This document shows positions 23,200-31,216 of a DNA stretch of 34,071 nucleotides, piece after piece. Both the position numbers and the translations under genes were made by a program. Numbering within the stretch: the stretch's first letter is position 1; each line of letters begins with the position of its first letter. This stretch comes from TM7 phylum sp. oral taxon 351 (lineage in GTDB: Bacteria > Patescibacteriota > Saccharimonadia > Saccharimonadales > Saccharimonadaceae). The notes below the pieces were generated by a model. That model saw only the letters and a program-made list of their open reading frames with translations. It was not told the origin of the DNA and searched no databases. The DNA lies in NCBI GenBank assembly GCA_007845165.1, contig SDRH01000002.1, forward strand, positions 1 through 34,071, in the 5' to 3' direction.

Positions 23200-24441
23200 T
23201 TAATTTTCTTCAGAATTAAAGTCCTGATCATCAAGTCCGTCAAGTAGCTTAAGGCTCTCGCTGCTTGGTAATGATTCGACATTTTTTAACTTGCGCTCGA
23301 TGACACGAGAGGTAGTAGCGGCAGCATCGATTTTATTGGCGGATTCTTGAAGTTTCTTCTTGGTGGCTTCGAGGAGGTCGCCGAATTTACCAAACTGACT
23401 TTTTACGGCACCTAGAATTTGCCAAACTTCGCTACTGCGTTTTTCAATGGCGAGAGTGCGGAAACCCATGAGAAGGCCCGAAAGAATAACTGGTAGGGTG
23501 CTTGGTGAGGCAATGGTGATGTGGAATTTTTGGCGGATTTCGTCATCGAGGCCAGGGATACGAAGAATTTCAGCGTAGAGTGATTCGGTTGGTAAAAACA
23601 TCATAGCAAACTCGGTAGTGTGTGGTGGATCGATGTACTTGGTGGAAATTTTCTTGGCCTGCTCTTTGACATCGATAGCTAGAGCTTTTTGGTATTTAAG
23701 AATCTCGGTTTTATTACCCTGCTCATAGGCGGCTACTAGGCGTTGATAATTTTCTACAGGGAATTTACTATCGATTGGTAGGAAAACTTGAGCGGTTTCG
23801 TCCTTGCCAGGCATTTTGACGGCAAATTCGACACGATCACTGGAGCCTTTTTTGGTGGCAATATTTTCACAATACTGCTCAGAGCTCAGAGTGTCACTAA
23901 TGATGTTACCAAGTTGGACTTCACCATAAATACCACGAGTCTTGACGCCTTCCATAACTTTTTTCAGGTCACCGACGCCGTTGGCGAGAGTTTTCATTTC
24001 GCCGAGACCTTGGTAGACCTGGGTAAGCTGAGTAGAAATCGTCTTAAAGCTCTCATTAAAGCGTTTTTCGACTGAAGCCTGGAGTTTTTCGTCGACAGTT
24101 TGACGCATTTCTTCAAGTTTCTTGGTATTATGGTCCTGAAGTTCGCGCACACGAGTGTCGAGAGTTTTTTGAACTAAGCCAAAATTATCGGAGATTTCTT
24201 TGCGATTTTCACGGAAATTAGTACCAATATCTTTAGTGACGCGGTCGACGTTGGTTTCAATACGAATCATACGTTCGTTCATATTGGCAAAAGTCTGCGT
24301 GGTTTGGTCTTGAAGGGTGGCGATGCGATTTTTAAGTTCTGGTAGATCGGTGTTTTTCTGATTGGTTTTCGAAAAAACGATAAATAGAATGATTAGGTTG
24401 ACGACTGAAACGATGAGTAAAATAAGTGTGGTAATATCCAT
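23200..24441 (-). CDS. rmuC: RmuC-family DNA recombination protein (predicted nuclease)
   Basis: 413 aa. An N-terminal membrane helix (about 4-24) is followed by a long coiled coil (about 35-150) and the RmuC domain with GVKTRGIYGEVQLGNI, LPIDSKFPVENY and FLPTESLYAEIL. The aspartate and lysine in PIDSKFP match the PD-(D/E)xK-like core of the family. RmuC limits inversions at short inverted repeats in E. coli; its biochemistry is little known. GAGGA precedes the ATG, with an extended -10 further upstream. Confidence 0.93.
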   Translation of the reverse strand: MDITTLILLIVSVVNLIILFIVFSKTNQKNTDLPELKNRIATLQDQTTQTFANMNERMIRIETNVDRVTKDIGTNFRENRKEISDNFGLVQKTLDTRVRELQDHNTKKLEEMRQTVDEKLQASVEKRFNESFKTISTQLTQVYQGLGEMKTLANGVGDLKKVMEGVKTRGIYGEVQLGNIISDTLSSEQYCENIATKKGSSDRVEFAVKMPGKDETAQVFLPIDSKFPVENYQRLVAAYEQGNKTEILKYQKALAIDVKEQAKKISTKYIDPPHTTEFAMMFLPTESLYAEILRIPGLDDEIRQKFHITIASPSTLPVILSGLLMGFRTLAIEKRSSEVWQILGAVKSQFGKFGDLLEATKKKLQESANKIDAAATTSRVIERKLKNVESLPSSESLKLLDGLDDQDFNSEEN

Positions 24442-24466
24442 GAAATCCTCTTATGCTAATAAATAA

Positions 24467-24475
24467 ATTATAACA
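24467..24475 (-). promoter_or_regulatory. Extended -10 promoter of rmuC
   Basis: Minus-strand TGTTATAAT, about 25 bases before the ATG at 24441. No clear -35. The remainder of the gap up to recR (24476-24550) has nothing I can assign. Confidence 0.55.
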
Positions 24476-24550
24476 CAAAAACAGAGAGAAAAAATGGTTA
24501 TAATGGACATTCGAGATTAGTGCAGATATTGAATGTGGTGTTTAAATAAA

Positions 24551-25156
24551 TTAGAGATTAGTGCGATTATTTAGAGCGGCGCTCAAAGTGATTTGATCCG
24601 CAAAAGACAGATCAACGCCGAGTGGGAGACCGCGAGCTAGACGGGTAATGGTGAGTTCGGGGTATTTTTCAGAAAGCATTTTCTGTAAAAGCAGAGCCGT
24701 ACTCTCCCCTTCGACGCTCGGATTAGTGGCGATAATAATTTCTTTGACTGCGTCGTTTTCGACGCGAGAAATCAGCTCTTTGATATGCAGGACTTCTGGT
24801 GTGATGCCGTCAATCGGCGAAATCGCACCACCGAGGACGTGATAGGTGCCACGATATTCTTTGGTTTGTTCAAAGGCGTAAATATCAAGTGGTTCCTCAA
24901 CCACAAGGATGGTAGTTTTATCACGATCCGGAGCGTCATAAAGTGGCGAAACATGCTCGTCGGCATTAATTAAGGAAAAAGTTATCGGACAGGTTTTGAC
25001 TTGTTCATGTAAATTTTCTAGAGCATGGACTAGTTGCTGAGAGATTTTACGATCGCTACGAAAAAGATAGGTCGCATAGCGTTCGGCGGTTTTACTTCCG
25101 ACGCCAGGTAATTTGCCAAGGGCGTCAATGGTATCAGTGAGGGCTCTAGGGAGCAT
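24551..25156 (-). CDS. recR: Recombination protein RecR without a complete zinc finger
   Basis: 201 aa. RecR forms a DNA clamp that helps RecO and RecF load RecA at gaps. The helix-hairpin-helix (LGKLPGVGSKTAERYA), the Toprim domain (ILVVEEPLDIYAFE, ATNPSVEGESTALLL) and the C-terminal RLARGLPLGVDLSFAD are all in place. The C4 zinc finger between them is not: only Cys56 remains, and the other three positions are filled by Thr, Ser and Tyr in the segment ending SPLYDAPDRD. Its ATG overlaps the ybaB stop (TAATG), the usual dnaX-ybaB-recR neighbourhood. Confidence 0.95.
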   Translation of the reverse strand: MLPRALTDTIDALGKLPGVGSKTAERYATYLFRSDRKISQQLVHALENLHEQVKTCPITFSLINADEHVSPLYDAPDRDKTTILVVEEPLDIYAFEQTKEYRGTYHVLGGAISPIDGITPEVLHIKELISRVENDAVKEIIIATNPSVEGESTALLLQKMLSEKYPELTITRLARGLPLGVDLSFADQITLSAALNNRTNL

Positions 25157-25458
25157 TAAGCGCCAAGTCCTAGGTTGCCAAGTTGGCCCATCAAAGGCTT
25201 CATTTTGTCGGCAGCAATTTCTTGGGCTTTGGCATAGCCATCGCGGAAACAGTTTTCAATCCAGCGTTCAAGTTCGGCGATATCTTCAAGGTCGACACGT
25301 TCTGGATCGATGGTAACTTTTTTGACTTTTAATTCACCAGTAATCTGGACTACGACGGCACCGTCGCCAGCTTCTACTTCTACAATTTCATTTTTGAGAT
25401 CTTTTTGTGCTTTACGAAGTTCATTAAGCATTTTCATCTGGTCAAAGGTAGCACCCAT
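25156..25458 (-). CDS. ybaB: YbaB/EbfC nucleoid-associated protein
   Basis: 100 aa, normal length. A helical N-terminus (MKMLNELRKAQKDLKNEI) leads to the family core VEAGDGAVVVQITGELKVKKVTIDPE, then a C-terminal helix. EbfC-type proteins form dimers that bind DNA and are encoded next to recR in many bacteria. AGGAG lies five or six bases before the ATG, and an extended -10 lies upstream. The stop overlaps the recR start. Confidence 0.93.
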   Translation of the reverse strand: MGATFDQMKMLNELRKAQKDLKNEIVEVEAGDGAVVVQITGELKVKKVTIDPERVDLEDIAELERWIENCFRDGYAKAQEIAADKMKPLMGQLGNLGLGA

Positions 25459-25495
25459 AATTTCTCCTATTATTCTCTATTCTTAATTAATATTT

Positions 25496-25504
25496 ATTAT
25501 AACA
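25496..25504 (-). promoter_or_regulatory. Extended -10 promoter of ybaB-recR
   Basis: Minus-strand TGTTATAAT, 37 bases before the ATG at 25458. It separates ybaB-recR from the membrane gene upstream. Confidence 0.6.
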
Positions 25505-25508
25505 TCTC

Positions 25509-26972
25509 TTACTTAGATTTATAAAGATAGAGACGGTCTGCATTCTGAGATTTTTCGTTGGTCACGATATGTTCGAGTTCATAATTTTCAGTATCGGTGA
25601 TTTTCTCGAGACTAATAATATTGCGCTTCTCGGTATTTTCACTGAGATCCGAGATGTACTGATATTTCGGGGTTTTATTGAAAATAGTATGTGAGTTAGC
25701 TAAATGGACATAAAAGTTACGATTTTCTTGATTTTCTGGTAGATAGAGTAAATGATTTTCGTAATAACGATCGAGCAGTTTTATGTCGTTAGTGAATTGG
25801 TTGGCAACTGGTGCGCTATAGCGATAGCCATAAACGAAATGGTTTAGATCAGAGACGATAACGATGAGCATAAACAAGCCAATCGGAAGCACACCAATAA
25901 CCTTAGCATAGGGGTTGTACGGGAAAATACTGGACCATTTATGGAGAATGTATTTCATGCCGTGGGCAACCAGGATTGCAAGTGGTAGGATGAAAAGAAT
26001 AATCATTTGTGGATTGAGACCAGAAATTAATAGGGTGAAAATTGTAAGTAAAAAGGCCATAGAATTTCGTGAGGCAAAGAAGCCCTTGAAGGTCGAGATG
26101 AAGCCAATAATGGCTAGAGTAATGGCCGGTAGGCCGTAAAGAGGAGCGAGAAAAGTGCTTTCAACCAAGCCGTTCCAGGTGATTGCGACACGCACAGCGT
26201 TTCCGAGGTTATGGAAGTAATTGGCAAAAGAAAAATTCGGCATGAGGAGTAATTCGGTGAAAATTTCTGGGTGTTTTAGTCCACGTAAAATTAATATGGT
26301 CACTGCAGAAATCACCATTAGGCTGAAAATAGCGAGCGGAATTTTCGGCAGATTTTTCAGAGTAAAACGTAGATGTGGATGGACAAAAACGTAGATTAAA
26401 ATAAAGAAATCCAAATAGAGCATGTATGGAGTAAAAATACTTAGACACATAAAAATACCAAAGAGGAAGCACCAGCTGGCTTTGGGTTTGTTTTCGCCTT
26501 GGACTTTGGAGCCGAGCCAGAGTAATAAGGTGGTCCAAAATAAAATCATGATTAAGGCGGTGCCACTACCGGAAATAAAAAGGAAGCTGGAAGAAAGTAC
26601 GGTAATAATGCTAGCCATGATGGCAGTGTTGTTTTTGAACCAGCGGTTAAGTAAAAGAATAATCAAAATACAGGTAATTGCCCCAATGATTACACTAGGA
26701 AGCATAATGGTATATGGTGAAACACCAAGAATTTTAAAGATTCCCTTTTGGAGTAAATGATAAGGTAGATCAACAATTACCTCGCGAAAAATGGTGTGGC
26801 GATTCAATTCAAAGGTTTTGGTGGTGAAATTAAATTCGTCATTCGAGAGGCCGTTCGGGGTGATGAGCGGTAAAAAGAAAAGTAAACCCGTAAAAATTAA
26901 TCCAAGTAGCAAGTAGCCAAGTTTGAAACGATGGCGAAATAAGAAATATTTGTTTGGATTGAGTTTACCCAC
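25509..26972 (-). CDS. GT-C-like polytopic membrane protein, possible glycosyltransferase
   Basis: 487 aa with a GTG start and about eleven membrane helices, then an outward C-terminal domain of about 110 residues. The first external loop carries an acidic pair (LSNDEFNF), the position of the catalytic Asp in ArnT/PMT-type GT-C enzymes that use lipid-linked sugars. That makes a role in glycosylating envelope lipids or proteins plausible, but I could not match a named family. The GTG is supported by TGCTATAAT ending six bases upstream (leaderless layout). It stands between dnaB and ybaB without an obvious link to either. Confidence 0.75.
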   Translation of the reverse strand: MGKLNPNKYFLFRHRFKLGYLLLGLIFTGLLFFLPLITPNGLSNDEFNFTTKTFELNRHTIFREVIVDLPYHLLQKGIFKILGVSPYTIMLPSVIIGAITCILIILLLNRWFKNNTAIMASIITVLSSSFLFISGSGTALIMILFWTTLLLWLGSKVQGENKPKASWCFLFGIFMCLSIFTPYMLYLDFFILIYVFVHPHLRFTLKNLPKIPLAIFSLMVISAVTILILRGLKHPEIFTELLLMPNFSFANYFHNLGNAVRVAITWNGLVESTFLAPLYGLPAITLAIIGFISTFKGFFASRNSMAFLLTIFTLLISGLNPQMIILFILPLAILVAHGMKYILHKWSSIFPYNPYAKVIGVLPIGLFMLIVIVSDLNHFVYGYRYSAPVANQFTNDIKLLDRYYENHLLYLPENQENRNFYVHLANSHTIFNKTPKYQYISDLSENTEKRNIISLEKITDTENYELEHIVTNEKSQNADRLYLYKSK

Positions 26973-26978
26973 GTTTCT

Positions 26979-26987
26979 ATTATAGCA
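26979..26987 (-). promoter_or_regulatory. Extended -10 promoter of the GT-C-like gene (leaderless)
   Basis: Minus-strand TGCTATAAT, six bases before the GTG at 26972. The box lies in the 26-bp gap after dnaB. Confidence 0.65.
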
Positions 26988-26998
26988 AATTTGCAGAT

Positions 26999-28396
26999 TT
27001 ATTCGCGGGTTTTGTCGAGATTCATGAAGCGTAGTAATTCTGGATGGAAGTAAAGTTCAATCTTACCGATGGCGCCGTGACGGTGCTTGGCTACGAGAAG
27101 CTCAGTAATATTAGTTGGCTCGTAGCCTTCTTCTTGGTGATAATAATCGACACGGTGCAGGAACATTACAAGGTCGGCGTCCTGCTCAATGGAACCAGAT
27201 TCACGAAGGTCGGAAAGTACTGGTCTTGGGTCATCACGACCGGTGACACCACGAGAGAGCTGGGCCAGAGCAATCACCGGAATTTCAAGTTCACGGGCGA
27301 GAATCTTCAGGCCACGAGAAATTTCCGTCACCTCTTGCACACGGTTACCGGCATAGCGGTCGGAACCAGTAATCAACTGGAGGTAGTCGACAATAATTAG
27401 TCCAATATTGTGATCGTGATGGGCGCGACGAGCTTTATTGCGAAGCTCCAAAATCGTCATAGAGCTGGTATCGTCTAGATAGAGTGGAATTTCACCCATT
27501 TCGCCAAGGGCATCGCCAATTTTAGCGAAGTCATCGTTGGAGATATTACCAGTACGGATGCGCCAAGAGTCAACATTAGAGGTGGTGGAAATAATACGAT
27601 CGACAATTTCATTTTTTGCCATCTCCATAGAAAAGAAAAGTACACCACATTTATTAATGCCGGCGACATTGTAGGCCAGGTTTTGGGCAAAAGTGGTTTT
27701 ACCCATGGCCGGACGCGCACCGATAATAATTAGGTCGCCTTTTTGGAGGCCGGCGGTTTTGTTGTCAAGATCACGGAAGCCAGTCTTAAGGCCACGGAGA
27801 GCGCCTTTATTTTTGCTAAGCATTTCCATGCGGTCGTAAGCATCGACAAGGAGGTCGGAAAGTGCGGTGTAATCAGTTTTGGTGTTACTATCAGAAACCG
27901 CAAAAAGTTCTTTTTCAGCTTGTCCCAGCATGGCGCCCACTTCATTGGCAGAATCGTAGGCCTTGGTAGCAATTTCGGTACCGGCCTTGATGAGGCGGCG
28001 ACGAATCGAGGCTTGTTCTACGAGATTGGCATAGGAAAGCGCATTGGCAGCGGTTGGTACAACCATGGTGAGATTAGAGATATAGGTCGCACCGCCGACT
28101 TCCTTGAGAAGCTTCATGGATTTGAGCTCGGAAGTCAAAGTGACAAGGTCGATTGGTTGACTACGTTCATAGAGATTCATCATGGCGCGATAAATATGTC
28201 CATGAATTTGGTGATAAAAATCAATTGGTTTAAGTTTTTCAAGAATGTCTGGAAAGGTCGTACTGTCGAGTAGGATGGAACCGAGGAGGGATTTTTCGGC
28301 TTCAATATTCTGAGGTGGAACTTTACCGCCAAAAAGGCTAGGGTCATTTTGAGAAATGGTCGATTTTTGCGACCTTGGTTGAGCTGGTTCCGCCAT
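26999..28396 (-). CDS. dnaB: Replicative DNA helicase DnaB
   Basis: 465 aa. The N-terminal collar domain (about 27-130) begins PQNIEAEKSLLGSIL. The RecA-like motor has Walker A GARPAMGKTT (226-235), Walker B IIVDYLQLI, RESGSIEQDAD, and the arginine-finger region AKHRHGAIG. The hexamer opens the replication fork. AGGAGG lies just before the ATG. It starts 8 bp after dnaX, so clamp loader and helicase are made from one mRNA. There is no intein. Confidence 0.97.
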   Translation of the reverse strand: MAEPAQPRSQKSTISQNDPSLFGGKVPPQNIEAEKSLLGSILLDSTTFPDILEKLKPIDFYHQIHGHIYRAMMNLYERSQPIDLVTLTSELKSMKLLKEVGGATYISNLTMVVPTAANALSYANLVEQASIRRRLIKAGTEIATKAYDSANEVGAMLGQAEKELFAVSDSNTKTDYTALSDLLVDAYDRMEMLSKNKGALRGLKTGFRDLDNKTAGLQKGDLIIIGARPAMGKTTFAQNLAYNVAGINKCGVLFFSMEMAKNEIVDRIISTTSNVDSWRIRTGNISNDDFAKIGDALGEMGEIPLYLDDTSSMTILELRNKARRAHHDHNIGLIIVDYLQLITGSDRYAGNRVQEVTEISRGLKILARELEIPVIALAQLSRGVTGRDDPRPVLSDLRESGSIEQDADLVMFLHRVDYYHQEEGYEPTNITELLVAKHRHGAIGKIELYFHPELLRFMNLDKTRE

Positions 28397-28404
28397 ATTA
28401 CCTC

Positions 28405-30060
28405 CTAGAATGGACTATCTTCAAGTTCTTGTATGTTACCCATTATATCAGAAATCGCACTGAGTGAAACGTCGTCGGTTTTTGGTGTGGCTTCCAATTT
28501 TCCGGCACTAAATTGATTAAAATCGACGGCGGTACTCGGAATTTTGTGCTCGTCGGGATTCATGATGATAATATTGAGGCCATTAATGGCGGTTTTTAGG
28601 ACTTCGAGATTGTTCTTGCTATTTAAAATATTAAACCAAACCTTAGCGCTCGGGTAAATTTCTAATTGATTAGATTTGTAGGCAAAATAGGATTTGTTGA
28701 GTGGGACGAAGAGGGTTTCCGCGATATTTTTAATATTTTCGAGAAAACCTTTGGCGCTAAAATCACCAGAACCAGAAACTACGGCTTCTGGAATGGTTAT
28801 GGCTTCAGCTTGAATTTGCTGATTCTGAATCTCGGCACGCTCTTGGATTTTTTCGGTCAGCTTGGATTTGGAAATCTTGACTAAGCGTTCGCGAATTTCG
28901 GGATTAATTGAAGGTTTAGCGGGTTCCTCTTGGGATGTTGGAATCGTTTGGGCCGTTGGAGTCACTAGGGCTGCCGGTTCGGCGGCAGGAGATTCCGTGG
29001 CTATGGAGGTTTCTGCGGTCGCCTGTGCGCTTATTACCCCTGGTGTTTGGGCATTTACTGTGGTCTTGGCGACCTGAATTTGTGGAGTTGAGGGGGCGGA
29101 GATGGCGACTGGTGTAGCTTTAAAATGATCTAAAATCAGGGCGACAATGAGTTTGGCGCTGGCAAATTCACCATTAACGGCGTAAAGTTTTTCGATGAGG
29201 TGAAGATTTTTGGCGGTGGGATTTTGCACGATGGCCTTAATGAGGCTGGTGGCAATTCCCTCGGCTTTGTTGCCTTGATTGATGAGTTCCTCGACGAGAC
29301 TGCGAATTTGGTCGACATTTTCCTGTTCATAGCTTGCTAGTAATTCTTGAATTAGAACCTGCTTAGGCACACCCAGAGCAGAAGAAACTTCTTCGGTGGT
29401 AATCAGAGTGGATTTATCAGGATGAAGATTGCTTAATTGATCGAGAATTGATAAAGAATCACGGAAGGATCCGCCACCCTGTTCAATGAGTAATGAAAGA
29501 GCGTCTTTTTCGATATTAATTCCCTCTTTTTGGCAAATACCTTCGAGGAATGGTTGCATGATAGATTTATCGGCCAGCTTAAAATGGAAAATCTGCACGC
29601 GCGAAAGAATGGTGGCAGGGATTTTTTCTGGATTAGTGGTGGCAAAGATAAAAACAATATGCTCTGGCGGTTCCTCAAGAATTTTTAGAAGCGCATTAAA
29701 GGCATTTTTTGAGAGCATATGGATTTCATCGATAATGTAGACCTTGTATTTGCCGGTGGTGGGGGCGAGCATGGCCTTATCACGCAGCTCACGGATGTTC
29801 TCCACCATAGTGAAAACGGCGGCATCTATTTCGATGATGTCGACATAATTATCTTCCAGCTGATAGTCGAAGTGATTAATTTCGTGAGCAAAAATACGGG
29901 CTACCGAAGTTTTGCCGCAGCCTCTGGCGCCGACAAAAAGATAGCCGTGAGAAATTTTTTGATTAGCGAGTTGAGTTTGTAGCTGACGAATCGTATCGTC
30001 TTGACCGACAACGTCTGCGAGCTTAAGTGGACGGTATTTACGATAGAGGGCCTTCGTCAT
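28405..30060 (-). CDS. dnaX: DNA polymerase III clamp-loader subunit (gamma/tau) without the zinc module
   Basis: 551 aa. The AAA+ ATPase has Walker A GARGCGKT (44-51), Walker B IIDEIH (109-114) and sensor 1 ATTNPEKIP. The collar domain spans about 215-310. An Ala/Thr/Pro-rich linker (about 320-400) leads to a C-terminal domain. The four-cysteine zinc module normally found after Walker A is absent, with only HEINHFDYQLEDNYVD there, and the SRC motif reads SRV (153-155). The start MTKALYRKYRP at 30060 is the family start; it has no Shine-Dalgarno and lies two bases after the previous stop, so translation is probably coupled. It ends in TAG, 8 bp before dnaB. I saw no slippery sequence for a short gamma form. 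Confidence 0.95.
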   Translation of the reverse strand: MTKALYRKYRPLKLADVVGQDDTIRQLQTQLANQKISHGYLFVGARGCGKTSVARIFAHEINHFDYQLEDNYVDIIEIDAAVFTMVENIRELRDKAMLAPTTGKYKVYIIDEIHMLSKNAFNALLKILEEPPEHIVFIFATTNPEKIPATILSRVQIFHFKLADKSIMQPFLEGICQKEGINIEKDALSLLIEQGGGSFRDSLSILDQLSNLHPDKSTLITTEEVSSALGVPKQVLIQELLASYEQENVDQIRSLVEELINQGNKAEGIATSLIKAIVQNPTAKNLHLIEKLYAVNGEFASAKLIVALILDHFKATPVAISAPSTPQIQVAKTTVNAQTPGVISAQATAETSIATESPAAEPAALVTPTAQTIPTSQEEPAKPSINPEIRERLVKISKSKLTEKIQERAEIQNQQIQAEAITIPEAVVSGSGDFSAKGFLENIKNIAETLFVPLNKSYFAYKSNQLEIYPSAKVWFNILNSKNNLEVLKTAINGLNIIIMNPDEHKIPSTAVDFNQFSAGKLEATPKTDDVSLSAISDIMGNIQELEDSPF

Positions 30061-30062
30061 AT

Positions 30063-30581
30063 TTAGAGCGACGCCTCGACGGCAGCCCAATTGGCGTCAT
30101 CGTTGTTCGCTGGAATGACTACTGAAACCTGAGAACCTTCTTTGAGACGGAAATAGGTCACCGATGCATAAAGAATTTCATATTCGCGACCGTTAACTTC
30201 GACAAAATATTTATCGTCATGGCGGATCAAGGTACCAATTACAGTCTTACGTTCGACTGGCCCGATTTGCTTGTAGAGGAATTTACCTTCCTTCGTGATG
30301 GTGAGCTTCATAATATCACCTTCGACAAGCTTGGACTTACTGGCATAGTTGGCTGGGACTGGGTAGTTCTTGCCGTCTTGGTCGATCATGATTTGGCCAT
30401 CAAAGACACCTTCGATAATCTTGCCTTCGTTATTGCTAATGACTACTTCTCTCGGAGTAGTAATGGTTTCCCCGTCTCCAAGCATCGAAATCAAAAGTTC
30501 TTTGGCAGCAGCCAAATTGGTTTCTGCTTCTTGAATAAGAGAACGGAGTCGTTTTATTTGTTTTTCTGGTAATTCAGACAT
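30063..30581 (-). CDS. Protein of unknown function encoded before dnaX
   Basis: 172 aa, not recognised. Residues about 4-35 form a helix, possibly a coiled coil (IKRLRSLIQEAETNLAAAKE). The rest is beta-rich, with two similar halves: one with GKIIEGVFDGQIMIDQDGK, the other with KTVIGTLIRHDDKYFVEVNG. It has no Cys after the start and no membrane segment, so it is cytoplasmic. The ATG at 30581 is used because the upstream in-frame ATG at 30647 lies inside the promoter; AGGA and GAGG precede the ATG. It leads the dnaX-dnaB mRNA, so a role near replication or as a regulator is a fair guess only. Confidence 0.8.
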   Translation of the reverse strand: MSELPEKQIKRLRSLIQEAETNLAAAKELLISMLGDGETITTPREVVISNNEGKIIEGVFDGQIMIDQDGKNYPVPANYASKSKLVEGDIMKLTITKEGKFLYKQIGPVERKTVIGTLIRHDDKYFVEVNGREYEILYASVTYFRLKEGSQVSVVIPANNDDANWAAVEASL

Positions 30582-30618
30582 CACCTCGCATCCTGTCTGT
30601 TTAATAAATATCACTCTA

Positions 30619-30647
30619 ATCGTACGGCCTTTTTGGGAAAATGTCAA
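30619..30647 (-). promoter_or_regulatory. Sigma70-type promoter of the dnaX-dnaB operon
   Basis: Minus strand: perfect TTGACA (30642-30647), a 17-bp spacer, TACGAT (30619-30624). Predicted start near 30612, leader about 31 nt. Confidence 0.75.
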
Positions 30648-30720
30648 GAAAGATAAGGCGAAATTTAGTGGACTTTATAGGTGAAATATGTTAAAAAATG
30701 CTATTTTTCGAAAAATCGTT

Positions 30721-30726
30721 TATGAT
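30721..30726 (+). promoter_or_regulatory. -10 box for a leaderless rlmH transcript
   Basis: TATGAT with six bases to the ATG at 30733. Confidence 0.55.
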
Positions 30727-30732
30727 AGAGAT

Positions 30733-31164
30733 ATGATTAAAATTATTGCTGGTGGAAAGAAACATATTCCAGAGATCGTGGGGATGATTTCGGAATACGA
30801 GAAGCGTTTGAAGAAGCCGTTTGATGTGAGATGGCAGTTTTTGGAAGAGAAAAAACTTGATGAATATCTAGCCAACTGGCCGTTCACGGGACGAGAATTT
30901 GTAATACTTTTGGATGAGCGCGGAGTAAATTTCAAGAATAGCCAAATTGCGGAAATTATGTCACGCGAGTTTAATTTTGGGAAAGAAATTGTCTTAATTA
31001 TTGGCGGTGCGTATGGCGTGACAGAAGAAGTGAGAAAGAAATCCGATGTGGTCTGGAGTTTTTCGAATCTAGTCTTCCCTCACCAATTGATGCGAGTGAT
31101 GTTGATAGAGCAAATTTATCGGACACAAGAAATTTTACATGGTGGAAAATATCATCACGAATAA
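30733..31164 (+). CDS. rlmH: 23S rRNA pseudouridine-1915 N3-methyltransferase RlmH
   Basis: 143 aa, a SPOUT-class enzyme that methylates pseudouridine 1915 in helix 69 of 23S rRNA on assembled ribosomes. The knot region is clear: FVILLDERG, IIGGAYGV, and the C-terminal FPHQLMRVMLIEQIYR, ending KYHHE like the YHRE/YHHE end of the family. The ATG at 30733 gives the family start (MIKIIAGGK) and is six bases after a -10 box; the in-frame ATG at 30688 lies upstream of that box. It is a single gene. Confidence 0.95.
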   Translation: MIKIIAGGKKHIPEIVGMISEYEKRLKKPFDVRWQFLEEKKLDEYLANWPFTGREFVILLDERGVNFKNSQIAEIMSREFNFGKEIVLIIGGAYGVTEEVRKKSDVVWSFSNLVFPHQLMRVMLIEQIYRTQEILHGGKYHHE

Positions 31165-31180
31165 AATCAGTGGCAGTGGT

Positions 31181-31209
31181 TTGCATTTTTCCCTTCTCTC
31201 TGATATAAT
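31181..31209 (+). promoter_or_regulatory. Strong extended -10 promoter of rplJ-rplL
   Basis: TTGCAT (31181-31186), a 17-bp spacer ending TGA, TATAAT (31204-31209). Predicted start near 31216, exactly where the leader RNA fold begins. Confidence 0.82.
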
Positions 31210-31216
31210 GTAGGAA

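Noticed and set aside
24499-24506. Plus-strand TATAAT box after rmuC
   Set aside because: No gene follows on that strand and no -35 is seen; AT-rich chance match.
24513-24564. 11-bp direct repeat GAGATTAGTGC at 24513 and 24554
   Set aside because: Only two short copies, one inside the recR end; could be chance or a small duplication, and no function is suggested.
27743-28273. 176-aa plus-strand frame opposite dnaB
   Set aside because: It lies entirely within a clearly conserved part of dnaB, with no start signals; a shadow frame.
28405-30060. Programmed frameshift in dnaX to make a short gamma form
   Set aside because: I saw no A-rich slippery heptamer with a following hairpin in the linker region on the coding strand.
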